This document shows positions 14,413-23,894 of a stretch of DNA of 64,000 bases, piece after piece. How positions within the stretch are numbered: position 1 is the first letter of the stretch; every line of letters begins with the position of its first letter. A program made the position numbers and the translations under genes. This DNA comes from Marivirga atlantica (GTDB lineage: Bacteria > Bacteroidota > Bacteroidia > Cytophagales > Cyclobacteriaceae): NCBI RefSeq assembly GCF_016734805.1, contig NZ_JAERQG010000002.1, positions 372,001-436,000 on the forward strand, read 5' to 3'. The notes under the pieces were generated by a model. The model ran no database searches and had not been told where the DNA came from. It saw only the letters and a program-made list of their open reading frames with translations.

Positions 14413-16065
14413 TTAAGAAACCAACAATTCCTCAGCACTTTTCATGGCCGATTCACTTGGCTGCTCACCGCCAATCATCTTGGCAATCTCTATCACGCGC
14501 TCTTCTTTACTTAATAGTTTTATTTTACTAACTGATTTCTCAGCAGAATTATCTTTATAGACAAAATAGTGTTTATGTCCTTTAGCGGCTATCTGAGGTA
14601 AATGGCTGATGGTAATCACTTGATGGCTTTTAGCCATTTTTAGCATCATATTGACCATTTTAAGAGCTATCTCTCCGGAGATACCTGTGTCAATTTCATC
14701 AAAAATGATGGTTGGCATGGCTACCTTATCAGCCATTACAAACTTAAGGGCGAACATCAATCGCGAAAATTCACCTCCTGAAGCTACACTCTTAAGTGGT
14801 TGAGGTGCAATGCCTTTGTTGGCACTAAATAATATGGAAATATCATCAAAGCCACTTTTATCCGGTGCTTGCTTTTGATGGTTTACCTTAATGCTGGCAT
14901 CGGCCATACCTAAATCGGAAAGCAACTGTATTAGCTCTTTCTCAAGTGCTCCAAAACCTGCTTGTCTGGTCTCAGTAAGCTGTTCGCCAAGCTTATTTAA
15001 TTGTTCTGTTTTCTCTGCAAGTGCATCTTCAAGCTGTTTTAAATGATCTTCAGCATTTTGGGTAGTATCAAGCTTTTCATCTAAGGCATCTTTGATTGAT
15101 AATAGCTCTGTAACACTTTCAACATGGTGTTTCTGCTGAAGCTGATAAATAAGACTTAAGCGCTCCTGGGTTTGTATCAATTCATTCGGATCATGCTCGA
15201 AACCACTATTTTCTCTTTCTACAGCTCTGGCTATATCTTGCACCTCAATAAAGGCACTATTTAACCTTTCGAATAAATCCTGATATTCCTTATTATATTC
15301 CTGAATGCTTCTTAAAGCTTCCACTGCATCATGTAAAGAGTTGTTAGCAGAATACTCTGATTGTTCTAATATGGTATCTGCTTCAGACAATTTCTGCTGA
15401 ATGTACTCACCATTCTCAAGTACTTTTAGACGCTCTTCCAGCTCTTCTTGCTCACCCTCTCTTAAAGCTGCTTTTTCAAGCTCGTCAAATTGAAATTGAT
15501 TAAAGTCGTGTTCCTGCTGTAGTTGTTGAGCATTTTGCTGATAGCTATTGAGTGTTTTCTCAGCTCTTTTGTATTCCTTATAAGTTTGCTGATACTTTGA
15601 AAGAAGTTCATTGGTAGCGGTAAAAGCATCAATAATTTGTAGTTGAAAATCTTGATCGCCCAATAGCAAAGTTTGGTGTTGTGAATGCACATCCATCAGG
15701 TAGGCTCCCAGACTTTTTAGGATGTCTAATGTTACAGGAGTATCATTGATGAAGGCACGTGATTTCCCACTCGCACTTATTTCTCTCCTCACAATGCATT
15801 CATCTTCATAATCTAGATCTTCAGCTTCAAAAAAACCTTTAAGTTGGTAGTGTTTGATGCTAAAGGTGCCCTCTACTACACATTTTTCATCTTCCTGATA
15901 GAGTACTTTTGTATCCGCTCTTTTACCCAAAAGCAGCCCTACAGCTCCAAGCATAATAGATTTACCAGCCCCGGTTTCACCTGTAATGGTGTTTAATCCG
16001 GCATCAGGCTCAATGTGAAGTTCTTTTATAAGCGCATAATTTTTAATAATGAGCTTTTGTAGCAT
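14413..16065 (-). CDS. recN: DNA repair protein RecN
   Basis: An SMC-like ATPase of double-strand-break repair, 550 residues, full length. Walker A GETGAGKS lies at about residues 30-37. Two coiled-coil arms (about 160-360) flank a central part. The signature ASGGEFSRLMFALK and Walker B IIFDEIDTGISG are near the C-terminus, followed by ITISHLPQIA. RecN acts in the cytosol with RecA at broken ends. It closes the bamD-rpoZ-coaBC-porD-recN run but has its own TATCTTTG promoter motif 53 bases upstream of the ATG. Confidence 0.96.
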   Translation of the reverse strand: MLQKLIIKNYALIKELHIEPDAGLNTITGETGAGKSIMLGAVGLLLGKRADTKVLYQEDEKCVVEGTFSIKHYQLKGFFEAEDLDYEDECIVRREISASGKSRAFINDTPVTLDILKSLGAYLMDVHSQHQTLLLGDQDFQLQIIDAFTATNELLSKYQQTYKEYKRAEKTLNSYQQNAQQLQQEHDFNQFQFDELEKAALREGEQEELEERLKVLENGEYIQQKLSEADTILEQSEYSANNSLHDAVEALRSIQEYNKEYQDLFERLNSAFIEVQDIARAVERENSGFEHDPNELIQTQERLSLIYQLQQKHHVESVTELLSIKDALDEKLDTTQNAEDHLKQLEDALAEKTEQLNKLGEQLTETRQAGFGALEKELIQLLSDLGMADASIKVNHQKQAPDKSGFDDISILFSANKGIAPQPLKSVASGGEFSRLMFALKFVMADKVAMPTIIFDEIDTGISGEIALKMVNMMLKMAKSHQVITISHLPQIAAKGHKHYFVYKDNSAEKSVSKIKLLSKEERVIEIAKMIGGEQPSESAMKSAEELLVS

Positions 16066-16118
16066 ACCAAAGAAGAATTTTTCTCTTGCTGTCTAAATTA
16101 GATTAATCTTGAAGGAAG

Positions 16119-16126
16119 CAAAGATA
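16119..16126 (-). promoter_or_regulatory. Candidate recN promoter, -7 element TATCTTTG
   Basis: The minus-strand octamer TATCTTTG fits the Bacteroidota -7 consensus TAnnTTTG. It lies 53 bases upstream of the recN ATG, in the gap after the DUF4835 gene. No clear -33 TTTG is visible at the usual spacing. Confidence 0.45.
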
Positions 16127-16132
16127 GCCAAT

Positions 16133-17032
16133 CTAATTTAACATAGCTTCATATCGCTCCGAATTTGCAGGAGCAACATCTCGCATAATGTTATAGGCTT
16201 TTCTACGAAGTGAAATATCGCCTTCTTTAAAAATACTGATGATTTCATCCACCTTTGTCTGCATTAAGATGGTTACGAATGGTTCGTTAGGATTGATTTT
16301 ATTTGCCTTTTGTATGTTCTCCAGTGCCTTAATAATATTGGCTCTTGCCTCTTCAGGCTTTTCATGCATCAAATCGAGCCCTTCTCTATGGTAGAGGTAT
16401 AGTGCTTGTCTCACTGGTTCCAGCTGAGAATTAAGAATTGATTGAATCAATGCAAACCTGCTATTAATATTGCCAAACTGATCCCAGCCCGAACCAATTC
16501 TTTGTTGGTTGGCAGAACGAGCAATGTCTAAAGCTTCATCGTAATAAGCTTGCCCGCCTAATTCGGAGTAGCTATCCATATCTAGTCCTGTTATAAGGTT
16601 TGCATAGAAAGCAAGAACACTCACCAACTGTTCATTAAAGCCATTAGGTGAGTAGTCCATAGGTTGTGATTCTACATAGTCAAAAGTGAAGTTAAGATCA
16701 GCGGAGTTAAGCATCACAGATTCATAGGTTGAGTTATAGACAGGCCTAACCGATTGCACCTGCATCTTAGTCTCAAATTGTCCTGTTTTGGGAATTGAAA
16801 TAATTGAAATAGCCATTACTCCCTTGATGCGTTCAAAAGGCTCTAATTCCTGCTCAACCCAGTTTCTGTCATTCATAAACTGCTTGAAAGAATTCTCCAT
16901 GCTGGTAAAAACTCTCGTTTCTGAAGTATTGGCAGCTGTAGCATCCACTTTAACTTCAAAAAATAAGTCCTGAGCAGAAAGCACCTTTATTTGTAAAAGC
17001 AGTAATGAAAGGAGAAATAGTTTTTTTTGCAT
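16133..17032 (-). CDS. porD: Type IX secretion protein PorD (DUF4835)
   Basis: A 299-residue DUF4835/PorD-family protein with a signal peptide ending near LSAQ. PorD is linked to the Bacteroidota type IX secretion system and gliding machinery and is thought to sit at the periplasm or outer membrane. The family's position beside coaBC is conserved in the phylum. I place the start at the ATG at 17032, whose A overlaps the coaBC stop (TGATG). A GTG one codon earlier (17035) is possible. The overlap implies translational coupling to coaBC. Confidence 0.85.
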   Translation of the reverse strand: MQKKLFLLSLLLLQIKVLSAQDLFFEVKVDATAANTSETRVFTSMENSFKQFMNDRNWVEQELEPFERIKGVMAISIISIPKTGQFETKMQVQSVRPVYNSTYESVMLNSADLNFTFDYVESQPMDYSPNGFNEQLVSVLAFYANLITGLDMDSYSELGGQAYYDEALDIARSANQQRIGSGWDQFGNINSRFALIQSILNSQLEPVRQALYLYHREGLDLMHEKPEEARANIIKALENIQKANKINPNEPFVTILMQTKVDEIISIFKEGDISLRRKAYNIMRDVAPANSERYEAMLN

Positions 17033-18231
17033 CACTCTTGTGTAATCTGTTCTAATATAATTTGAGCTATTTCCGATTTAGGAAGCAATGCTGATTCGTA
17101 TTTCAGACCATTTTTATCGAAAATCTTCACCTGATTTGTGTCGTAACCAAAAGCTGATTTTTCATTTCTCAGGCTATTGAGAACGATCAGGTCAAAGTTT
17201 TTATTTTGAAGTTTCTTTTTGGCGTTGCTTTCTTCATTCTCCGTTTCCAACGCAAAGCCAATTATTTGCTGATGAGCTTTCTTCTTTGCTCCAAGGCTTT
17301 TGGCAATATCTGGCGTTTTAACCAACTTAAGCATCATTTCATTAGAGTCATCAGTCTTTTTGATTTTCTCCGTGGCTTGGGTAGCTGCTTTGTAATCAGC
17401 AACGGCAGCCGAGAGCACAGCAATATCGGTCTTTGAAAAATACTTGTCGGCAGCAGCATGCATTTCTTCGGCAGAAGTAACTTCAATGATATTTGCCAAT
17501 CCAATAGGCTTATCAATGTTGGTAGGCCCAGTGATGAGCGTAACTTCAGCACCAGCATTTTTAAAGGCAGAGGCAATAGCATACCCCATTTTACCTGACG
17601 AGTGATTTCCTATAAACCTTACAGGATCTATTGCCTCATATGTTGGCCCTGCGGTGATAAGTACTTTCTTACCTTTAAATTTTTGATCCTTATTAAAGAA
17701 TTTCTCAAGCGCTATCAATAAATCTTCTGGCTCCTGCATTCTTCCCTGACCTGACAGGCCACTGGCCAATTCACCAGATGCTGATTCGAAAATTATGTTA
17801 CCATAACTTTTGAGCTTGTCTAGATTATCTTTAGTGCTCTGGTGCTGGTACATATCTAAATCCATTGCAGGGGCGAAGGCAACAGGGCACTTTGCAGATA
17901 AGTAAGTAGCTATTAATAGATTGTCGCAAATACCGTGAGCGCATTTAGCAATGGTATTGGCTGATGCAGGAGCAATCAATATTAAATCAGCCCACAGGCC
18001 TAATTCAACATGATTATTCCATTCACCGGTTTCATCTTTTTGGAAGCTTGATAAAACAGGCTTTTTGGAGAGGGTACTTAGCGTTAAAGGCGTAATGAAT
18101 TCATTGGCTGCATCGGTACTAATGATTTGTACTTCAGCACCGCTTTTAACCAACAAACGGGTAAGTATTGCTGATTTATATGCAGCAATGCTACCCGTTA
18201 TGCCTAAAACTATTTTTTTATCCTTAAGCAA
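17032..18231 (-). CDS. coaBC: Bifunctional CoaBC (phosphopantothenoylcysteine synthetase/decarboxylase)
   Basis: A coenzyme A biosynthesis enzyme of 399 residues. The N-terminal flavoprotein decarboxylase (CoaC) half shows GSIAAYKS, the ASANTIAKCAHGICDNLL segment and PAMDLDMY (the PAMN motif variant). The C-terminal synthetase (CoaB) half shows TAGPTYEAIDPVRFIGN and SSGKMGYAIA. It condenses cysteine to 4'-phosphopantothenate and decarboxylates the product. The start is a TTG at 18231, the only start codon after an in-frame stop, six bases past the rpoZ stop. Confidence 0.96.
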   Translation of the reverse strand: MLKDKKIVLGITGSIAAYKSAILTRLLVKSGAEVQIISTDAANEFITPLTLSTLSKKPVLSSFQKDETGEWNNHVELGLWADLILIAPASANTIAKCAHGICDNLLIATYLSAKCPVAFAPAMDLDMYQHQSTKDNLDKLKSYGNIIFESASGELASGLSGQGRMQEPEDLLIALEKFFNKDQKFKGKKVLITAGPTYEAIDPVRFIGNHSSGKMGYAIASAFKNAGAEVTLITGPTNIDKPIGLANIIEVTSAEEMHAAADKYFSKTDIAVLSAAVADYKAATQATEKIKKTDDSNEMMLKLVKTPDIAKSLGAKKKAHQQIIGFALETENEESNAKKKLQNKNFDLIVLNSLRNEKSAFGYDTNQVKIFDKNGLKYESALLPKSEIAQIILEQITQE

Positions 18232-18237
18232 GGATGA

Positions 18238-18549
18238 TTATTTTTCAGTTTCCTCTTCTCTTTTACGAGAATAAACTTTTCCTTCTAAAAATTCTTCAGT
18301 AGCCAAGATAGTTGGTTTCGGCATTCTTTCGTAGAATTTTGAAATTTCTATTTGCTCTCTGTTTTCAAAGATTTCTTCAAGGTTATCAACAGTAGAGGCA
18401 AATTCAGCAAGTTTAGAGCTAAGCTCTTCTTTCATTGTGCTAGAAATTTGTCTGGCTCTTTTAGAAACGATAGCTACAGTTTCGTAAATGTTTTCAGTGT
18501 CTTTTACCAACTCTTGAATATCTCTGGTAACAATTGATGGATTTGCCAT
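18238..18549 (-). CDS. rpoZ: RNA polymerase omega subunit
   Basis: A 103-residue Rpb6/omega-type protein of the Bacteroidota form. It has NIYETVAIVSKRARQIS (the conserved 'N-Y-xx-A-xx-I-x-KRA' core) around residues 21-37, then a Glu-rich C-terminal tail. Omega helps assemble RNA polymerase by binding the beta' subunit. It sits between bamD (4-base gap upstream) and coaBC, the expected order in this phylum. Confidence 0.92.
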   Translation of the reverse strand: MANPSIVTRDIQELVKDTENIYETVAIVSKRARQISSTMKEELSSKLAEFASTVDNLEEIFENREQIEISKFYERMPKPTILATEEFLEGKVYSRKREEETEK

Positions 18550-18553
18550 TATA

Positions 18554-19378
18554 TTAAATATTTAATTTTCGTAATTTATTTAATGCGTCTTCGTAGATGT
18601 CTTCAGCTTTACGAAGATATTCTCCACTAGGGTAATCTTCAATATAGTCTTGATAATAATCTAGCGCTTCGGTAAAACGCTCTTTCTTTTTGCTTTGAAT
18701 ACTCACATCGGCCAGCTTATACATGGCCTCAATTTCAAGATACCTTATTTCTTCAATATATTCTGAGTCAGGATAATTATTCTGGAAGTTATCAAAAGCT
18801 ACCAAAGCGGCTTTTAAGTACTCGCCAGTCATGAACTTCCTTAATTTATAGTAGAGTAAAGCATTTTCGTAGGCTTTTTTCTCTAATTTCTGCTGAAGTT
18901 CATTCAACGCATCTTCTGCTTTAGGAACAAACTCAGAAGAAGGGTATCTGTTTATAAATCCTTGAAGCGCTACAATAGCTTCTTTGGTACTTGTTTGCTC
19001 TAAATTATACCTTGGTGAATCTTTGAATAATGAATATCCATACATAAAGCGCGCTTCTTCGGCAAAATCACTTCTACCGTAGGTTTCATAAAAGGTTTTG
19101 AAGTAATGGGACGCTAAAAGATAAGATTCTTCATAATAATAGGTATAGGCATAAATAAAATTCGCCTTTTCAGCTTTTGCTGAACCTTTTATAATAGGTA
19201 GAATTTGCTCTAATAATACGCTTGATCTATAGTAATCTTTGCTTTCATAATACTTGATGGCTGCGTCATATTTCTTTTCCCAGTCATCGCTTTTTTGAAG
19301 CTTTCTGAAATCACTGCAGCTAGCAAGTAGCACTGAAATAAGTACTGTAAATAATATGTTTTTTGACGAAATACGCAT
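18554..19378 (-). CDS. bamD: Outer membrane assembly lipoprotein BamD
   Basis: A lipoprotein of about 274 residues with the lipobox LLASC and TPR-type helical repeats (several Y-x-x-A/S-x-x-x-F units, ending in DYYQDYIEDYPSGEYLRKAE). BamD is the essential TPR partner of BamA that folds beta-barrels into the outer membrane. I choose the ATG at 19378: the longer start (19396) would overlap the TATCTTTG promoter element at 19386-19393. The transcript would then start only a few bases upstream, so it may be nearly leaderless. It heads the rpoZ-coaBC-porD unit. Confidence 0.92.
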   Translation of the reverse strand: MRISSKNILFTVLISVLLASCSDFRKLQKSDDWEKKYDAAIKYYESKDYYRSSVLLEQILPIIKGSAKAEKANFIYAYTYYYEESYLLASHYFKTFYETYGRSDFAEEARFMYGYSLFKDSPRYNLEQTSTKEAIVALQGFINRYPSSEFVPKAEDALNELQQKLEKKAYENALLYYKLRKFMTGEYLKAALVAFDNFQNNYPDSEYIEEIRYLEIEAMYKLADVSIQSKKKERFTEALDYYQDYIEDYPSGEYLRKAEDIYEDALNKLRKLNI

Positions 19379-19385
19379 AAGGGTG

Positions 19386-19393
19386 CAAAGATA
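19386..19393 (-). promoter_or_regulatory. Candidate bamD promoter, -7 element TATCTTTG
   Basis: TATCTTTG on the minus strand, 7 bases upstream of the chosen bamD ATG, fits TAnnTTTG. It argues against the longer bamD start and implies a very short or absent 5' leader. Confidence 0.5.
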
Positions 19394-19459
19394 CATTTGT
19401 TTTATGTATTGAACAATTTTAATTCAAACGTATTGCCTTAGAAAAGATTGGATTGGTAC

Positions 19460-20152
19460 TTATTTCTTTACAATTAATTTTCTAGTGGCTAGTCCTTCAT
19501 CATTGATGAGCAGGGTATAGAAATAAACACCAGGCTTTAATTGCTCAGTATCTAATTGCAGTTCATTCTCTCTTGGATCAAGCTTATATTCCTTTATAAT
19601 GCTGCCAAGAACATTTTGCAGCACAATTTTGGTTTGGCTACCATCATTACTTAATGAATAATGCATAATAGCCTGATCAATAGCAGGATTAGGGTAGAAG
19701 TTATTTACAGTGAAATTATCATTCTTAAAGAAAATTTCATCCTGAATTTTATTAGAAACAGCGATATTTAAATCTAGTATTAAATCTTTTCTGTAGTTTA
19801 AATCTTTTATCTCAAGTGGTATACTACTTTTAAACTCAGTAAGACCACCTCTTAGGATCAGCTCAATGTCATCTGAAGTACTGTTGCCGTCTAACTTAAT
19901 AATAATACTTGAAGAATTACAGTTACCATTATAACATAAAACAGCATTGCTACCGCCTAAAAGTAATTTCTGATCCAATGAAACGGATAATTCCTTATTA
20001 AAGCTTGAAATATTCTTAATTGTAAATTTGCTGCTTTTGATGGACTGAAGATTTGTTTCTAACTCTTTATTCAAACCTATTACTTCAAAATCCTGGGCCT
20101 TAAGTGCGCCCATTGTAATAGTGAAAAGCAATATGGTTATTAAAAATCTCAA
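19460..20152 (-). CDS. T9SS type A sorting-domain protein, secreted
   Basis: A 230-residue secreted protein with a signal peptide and a C-terminal type IX sorting domain of about 75 residues. That domain shows NFYPNPAIDQAIMHYSL, a middle LQNVLGSIIKEYKL strand, and LKPGVYFYTLLIN followed by TRKLIVKK, all hallmark features of type A CTDs. The cargo part (residues about 20-140) is beta-rich and not recognised. The protein is likely attached to or released at the cell surface. It lies immediately upstream of the bamD/porD cluster. Confidence 0.85.
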   Translation of the reverse strand: MRFLITILLFTITMGALKAQDFEVIGLNKELETNLQSIKSSKFTIKNISSFNKELSVSLDQKLLLGGSNAVLCYNGNCNSSSIIIKLDGNSTSDDIELILRGGLTEFKSSIPLEIKDLNYRKDLILDLNIAVSNKIQDEIFFKNDNFTVNNFYPNPAIDQAIMHYSLSNDGSQTKIVLQNVLGSIIKEYKLDPRENELQLDTEQLKPGVYFYTLLINDEGLATRKLIVKK

Positions 20153-20281
20153 ACGAGTAAAGAAGTATTGTAATTTTCTTTAGTAAAAATATAATAAAAA
20201 AATTAGAAATGCCTAGAAATCACCTAATTAATTAACCAACTATGTAATAATCCTTGAAATACTTCGTTTGGATTGGCTTTG

Positions 20282-21880
20282 CTAATCTTTTTCTAAACTA
20301 ACCGGGTCTGGGTTAATTTGTTTATCAGGTGCGGGAAGTGCCTCTTTTACAGGTGCTTGCTCATAAAAATACTTACCAAGCACTTGTTTTTTAGTAGGTT
20401 GTCTTTCAATGAGCCATTGAAAATCCTTCAGGCGTGTTTCGGGTTCTTCAATTTCATGAGGTGGTATAAACTTACCTTCAGGATCTTTGTAAAAGGTAAT
20501 ATTATTCATTTCACCATCTACAAAATATAACTTCATATCGCTACAAAGAATTTTGTTTAAGCCTATGAGGGAATTATCTTTTTCATCAAGTGCAAAATAG
20601 AGTGCTTCACCATTGCCATAAACGTAGATTTTGTCCATTTGGTCGTTTTTAAGATGGGCAACCATATCTCTTCCTTTGATTTGATTAAAATTGCCAACAG
20701 TATCTTTACTTATGGTAAAAGCTTTTGTTTTTACATTGAGACGGTCCATTTTACCATTAAGGATGGTAATATCTATAGTGTCACCTGTAATTTGATTTTG
20801 ATCACTCCATAGAATGGGAGATTCATAAAAGAAGATCATGGAGTCTTGCATTTTATAGGCCATGGAATCGGCAACACCTTGTAAATCAGATTTGAAGATT
20901 TTAACATTGTTATAGGCTAGCAATCTACTTAAAGAATCAAATTCCGAATCTATAGAGATAAGAGTATCTGCAGTTAGGTACAAAGTATCATTTTCAACCA
21001 TTTGCTTCAATACCGGATTTCCCCAAATTTTGGTTATGCCACTTTCTTTCTTGGTAGAAGCTTCTTCACCCAATATGATGATGTTATTTTCTTCAGAAAT
21101 AACTTTAACATTGCCTTTGGCTTGCGATTCATTTTTGATTTCATCGAAGAACAGATCATCACCAAAAATTTCGTAACTCTCAGTGGTGATTTTACCTTCC
21201 TGATACTTCACTCTTTTGCTAGCAGTGTAGAATTGTCCTCCTTCTTTGGCATCAACAACTTCCCCATCTTCAAGAATGGTTTGTGTTGGCCCATAAGTGG
21301 TAGCTATTTTGGTAGTACGATCGTAAAAGAGTGTGTCAGTTTTTAGGTTGTATTCGGGACTTTTTAAGTCTACATCCTTATAAAATTTAATGAGGTCTTC
21401 TGCATTTACCACATAAGCATCTTCAGCGGTTAAGGTAGTTTCACCATCTACAATTTTACCACCATTGTAAAAGCGTGCATCTTCAGTATCAGTAAAGTAA
21501 TCTAAATAGTTAGTGGTCAATACAATTCTACCATCTGTATATCGGACATTTTTTCTTAACTCAGTTTTGTTGTCCTTCATTAAGTAATGCAACTCACCTG
21601 CTGTAATTGTGGTTGAGTCACCCTCTTTAATAACCACATCACCGTATACAATCATGATTCCTTGCTTGTCGTAATAGAGTGAAGAGTCTCCTGTTATTCG
21701 AGTGTCTTTTTCTTTTATGTCAAACCAAACATCATCCACTAAGCGTGTAAATCTATCTTTTCCACGGTTTACTGTTTCTGAGTAGCCACTAGAACCGTAT
21801 TTAACACCGTTGCGCTGTGCCAATGCAGAAAATGATAAGATTAAGCCTAAGCCCAGGAATAATATTCGTTGGAAGTTCAT
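20282..21880 (-). CDS. OstA/LptA-like exported protein
   Basis: A 532-residue exported protein with a signal peptide (ending near LAQ) and repeated OstA/LptA-fold strands throughout. Examples are DSSLYYDKQGIMIVYGDVVI, TNYLDYFTDTEDARFYNGGK and ADSLAYKMQ-like segments, as in Bacteroidota 'OstA-like' proteins. LptA-fold domains carry lipopolysaccharide across the periplasm. This long Bacteroidota form has more repeats than E. coli LptA (about 185 residues). Family membership is clear. An exact Lpt role is inferred. Confidence 0.82.
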   Translation of the reverse strand: MNFQRILFLGLGLILSFSALAQRNGVKYGSSGYSETVNRGKDRFTRLVDDVWFDIKEKDTRITGDSSLYYDKQGIMIVYGDVVIKEGDSTTITAGELHYLMKDNKTELRKNVRYTDGRIVLTTNYLDYFTDTEDARFYNGGKIVDGETTLTAEDAYVVNAEDLIKFYKDVDLKSPEYNLKTDTLFYDRTTKIATTYGPTQTILEDGEVVDAKEGGQFYTASKRVKYQEGKITTESYEIFGDDLFFDEIKNESQAKGNVKVISEENNIIILGEEASTKKESGITKIWGNPVLKQMVENDTLYLTADTLISIDSEFDSLSRLLAYNNVKIFKSDLQGVADSMAYKMQDSMIFFYESPILWSDQNQITGDTIDITILNGKMDRLNVKTKAFTISKDTVGNFNQIKGRDMVAHLKNDQMDKIYVYGNGEALYFALDEKDNSLIGLNKILCSDMKLYFVDGEMNNITFYKDPEGKFIPPHEIEEPETRLKDFQWLIERQPTKKQVLGKYFYEQAPVKEALPAPDKQINPDPVSLEKD

Positions 21881-21917
21881 ACTTTTACTTTTGCATGCTC
21901 TAAGAGCAAAATTTGTG

Positions 21918-21925
21918 CAAAACTA
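21918..21925 (-). promoter_or_regulatory. Candidate promoter for the OstA-like gene, -7 element TAGTTTTG
   Basis: TAGTTTTG on the minus strand matches TAnnTTTG and lies 38 bases upstream of the ostA-like ATG, in the divergent gap with tilS. Confidence 0.4.
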
Positions 21926-21944
21926 CAATTTTTAAAAAAGAATA

Positions 21945-23273
21945 ATGCTTGCATCACGCTTTTTAGCATTTATTACGGAAGAAAAGCTATTTAATCGGAA
22001 TCACAAACTATTGCTTGCCATTAGTGGTGGAGTAGATTCTGTTGTGCTTGCGCACCTTTTAAAAAAATCGGGTTATGATTTTTCTTTAGCCCACATGAAT
22101 TTTCAGTTGAGAGGAGATGATTCTAAAAAAGATCAATTCTTTGTAGAGGAGTTGGCTAACAGCCTTGGTGTAAAATGTTTCATTAAAAAGGTGGATATCA
22201 AAAAGGGGAAGGCATCCGAATCTACTCAAATGCAGGCGAGAGATCTTCGCTATCAATGGTTTGAAGAAATAATTGAAGAAGGAGATTTTGATTATTTGCT
22301 AACTGCTCATCATGCTGAAGATTCATTGGAAACCATTCTGCTCAACCTGACTAGAGGAACTGGTGTACATGGTGCTAAAGGGATTCTTCCAAAGCACGGG
22401 AATGTAATTAGGCCACTATTGTTTGCTGAAAAGAGATCTATTACAAATTATGCAATTGAGCATGAAATTGAGTGGCGTGAAGATAGCTCAAATGCATCTG
22501 ATGATTACAAACGAAATGAAATTAGGCATCATGTAACTCCCATTCTAAAAGGACAAAATCCTTCATTGCTCAAAAATTTCAATCATACAGCACGTAGGTT
22601 ACAGGCTGCGGCTTATGCTTTTGATGAGATGGTTGAAAACCTTAGAAGACAATATTTTCACAAAGAGAAAGGTATCCATCACATTAATAAAGAACTTTTA
22701 AGTCATCCTTACGCAGTAGAAGTACTAGCTGAATTCTTAGTAGAATTTGGTTTTAGTTATCCGCAATTAAAGAGCATTGAGTGGTCAACTACTGGAGCTA
22801 TCCTCAGTAATGCGGATTATAAAATCAATATTGATCGTGATGAGATTCTTATCACCAGCTTATCCATTGGATGGGAAACTTTTGAGGGTTTAACTTTTAG
22901 TTCTGAAGAAAAGACAGTGGCCAAGCAATTATTTGAATTAAAGCTTACTAAGCTTGAGAAGGAGAAATTTACCATAGATAAGAATCCAAAAGTAGCTCTT
23001 TTAGATTTGGACAAACTCAATAAGGAACTGCAAGTGAGAAAATGGCAGAAAGGAGATAAATTCCAGCCTTTAGGGATGCAAGGTCAAAAAAAGGTGAGCG
23101 ATTATTTAATTGATGTTAAAGTACCCTTATCTTTAAAGGATAGACAATTGGTGCTTTGTTCAGATAATGAAATAGTTTGGCTAATTGGATATAGAGTAGC
23201 TGATCCTTTCAAGGTAACAGAACAAACTCGTCATATTTTACGAATAGAATATAGTTCTCATGAAGATTCTTAA
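21945..23273 (+). CDS. tilS: tRNA(Ile)-lysidine synthase
   Basis: TilS, 442 residues. It converts the wobble C34 of tRNA(Ile2) to lysidine using ATP and lysine, so that AUA is read as Ile. The PP-loop motif SGGVDSVVL is at about residues 28-36, followed by LAHMNFQLRGDDSKKD and TAHHAEDSLETILLNLTRGTG. The C-terminal part with VRKWQKGDKFQPLGMQGQKKVSDY is the TilS substrate-binding domain. The gene overlaps the next one by 14 bases. Confidence 0.95.
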   Translation: MLASRFLAFITEEKLFNRNHKLLLAISGGVDSVVLAHLLKKSGYDFSLAHMNFQLRGDDSKKDQFFVEELANSLGVKCFIKKVDIKKGKASESTQMQARDLRYQWFEEIIEEGDFDYLLTAHHAEDSLETILLNLTRGTGVHGAKGILPKHGNVIRPLLFAEKRSITNYAIEHEIEWREDSSNASDDYKRNEIRHHVTPILKGQNPSLLKNFNHTARRLQAAAYAFDEMVENLRRQYFHKEKGIHHINKELLSHPYAVEVLAEFLVEFGFSYPQLKSIEWSTTGAILSNADYKINIDRDEILITSLSIGWETFEGLTFSSEEKTVAKQLFELKLTKLEKEKFTIDKNPKVALLDLDKLNKELQVRKWQKGDKFQPLGMQGQKKVSDYLIDVKVPLSLKDRQLVLCSDNEIVWLIGYRVADPFKVTEQTRHILRIEYSSHEDS

Positions 23274-23790
23274 TCCCTTTAAAAAGACTTTTACCAACAG
23301 AGAGTTAGTACTTTTCAGGTTTCTGAAAAGTATGCCGCTTTTTGAGAGTTTAAGTTTTACGCAGTTGGCCCATTTTATACCCTTTATGCATATGCGTACC
23401 TACCGGGAAAATGAAGTTGTATTTTTTAGAGGAGATCCGAGCCAGGCATTATACTTATTGCATAAAGGTGAGCTGGCTTTATCAATTGATATGAAAGAGC
23501 GATTTGAAACTATTGGCCACTTGAGTAGTGGTACATCTTTCGGTGATGATGCACTTCTGGAGGAAAGTACCAGAATCTATAATGCCATCATTACCTCTGA
23601 AAAGGCTCAGATTTATGTAATTCCCCAAATTAACCTTTTCGAAATATTTAATCATTATCCTAAAATCAAAGCGAAAGTATTGGAGTCGTACATGAAGCAG
23701 CAGAATAATTACATGCACAGATTATTTTCAGCTTATAAAACAAATTTCGGCTTTTTCGATTTAGGAGATGTGTATGGGAAAAGAAAATAA
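23260..23790 (+). CDS. Cyclic nucleotide-binding-domain protein
   Basis: A 176-residue protein with one cNMP-binding (CAP-like) beta-roll, about residues 25-145. It includes YRENEVVFFRGDPSQALYLL, GHLSSGTSFGDDALL in place of the phosphate-binding cassette, and no C-terminal HTH, so it is probably not a transcription factor. The canonical Arg of the phosphate cassette is not clearly present, so nucleotide binding is doubtful. The start overlaps tilS by 14 bases, which suggests coupled expression. Role unknown. Confidence 0.78.
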   Translation: MKILNPFKKTFTNRELVLFRFLKSMPLFESLSFTQLAHFIPFMHMRTYRENEVVFFRGDPSQALYLLHKGELALSIDMKERFETIGHLSSGTSFGDDALLEESTRIYNAIITSEKAQIYVIPQINLFEIFNHYPKIKAKVLESYMKQQNNYMHRLFSAYKTNFGFFDLGDVYGKRK

Positions 23791-23894
23791 TTGTAGGCAT
23801 GCATAACAATCGTTTGCAAAGAAATTTTATCTACTTAGTTCTTTTCGTAATTTCGGGCACAGAAACAATTAATTAACTATAAACCACTATAAAA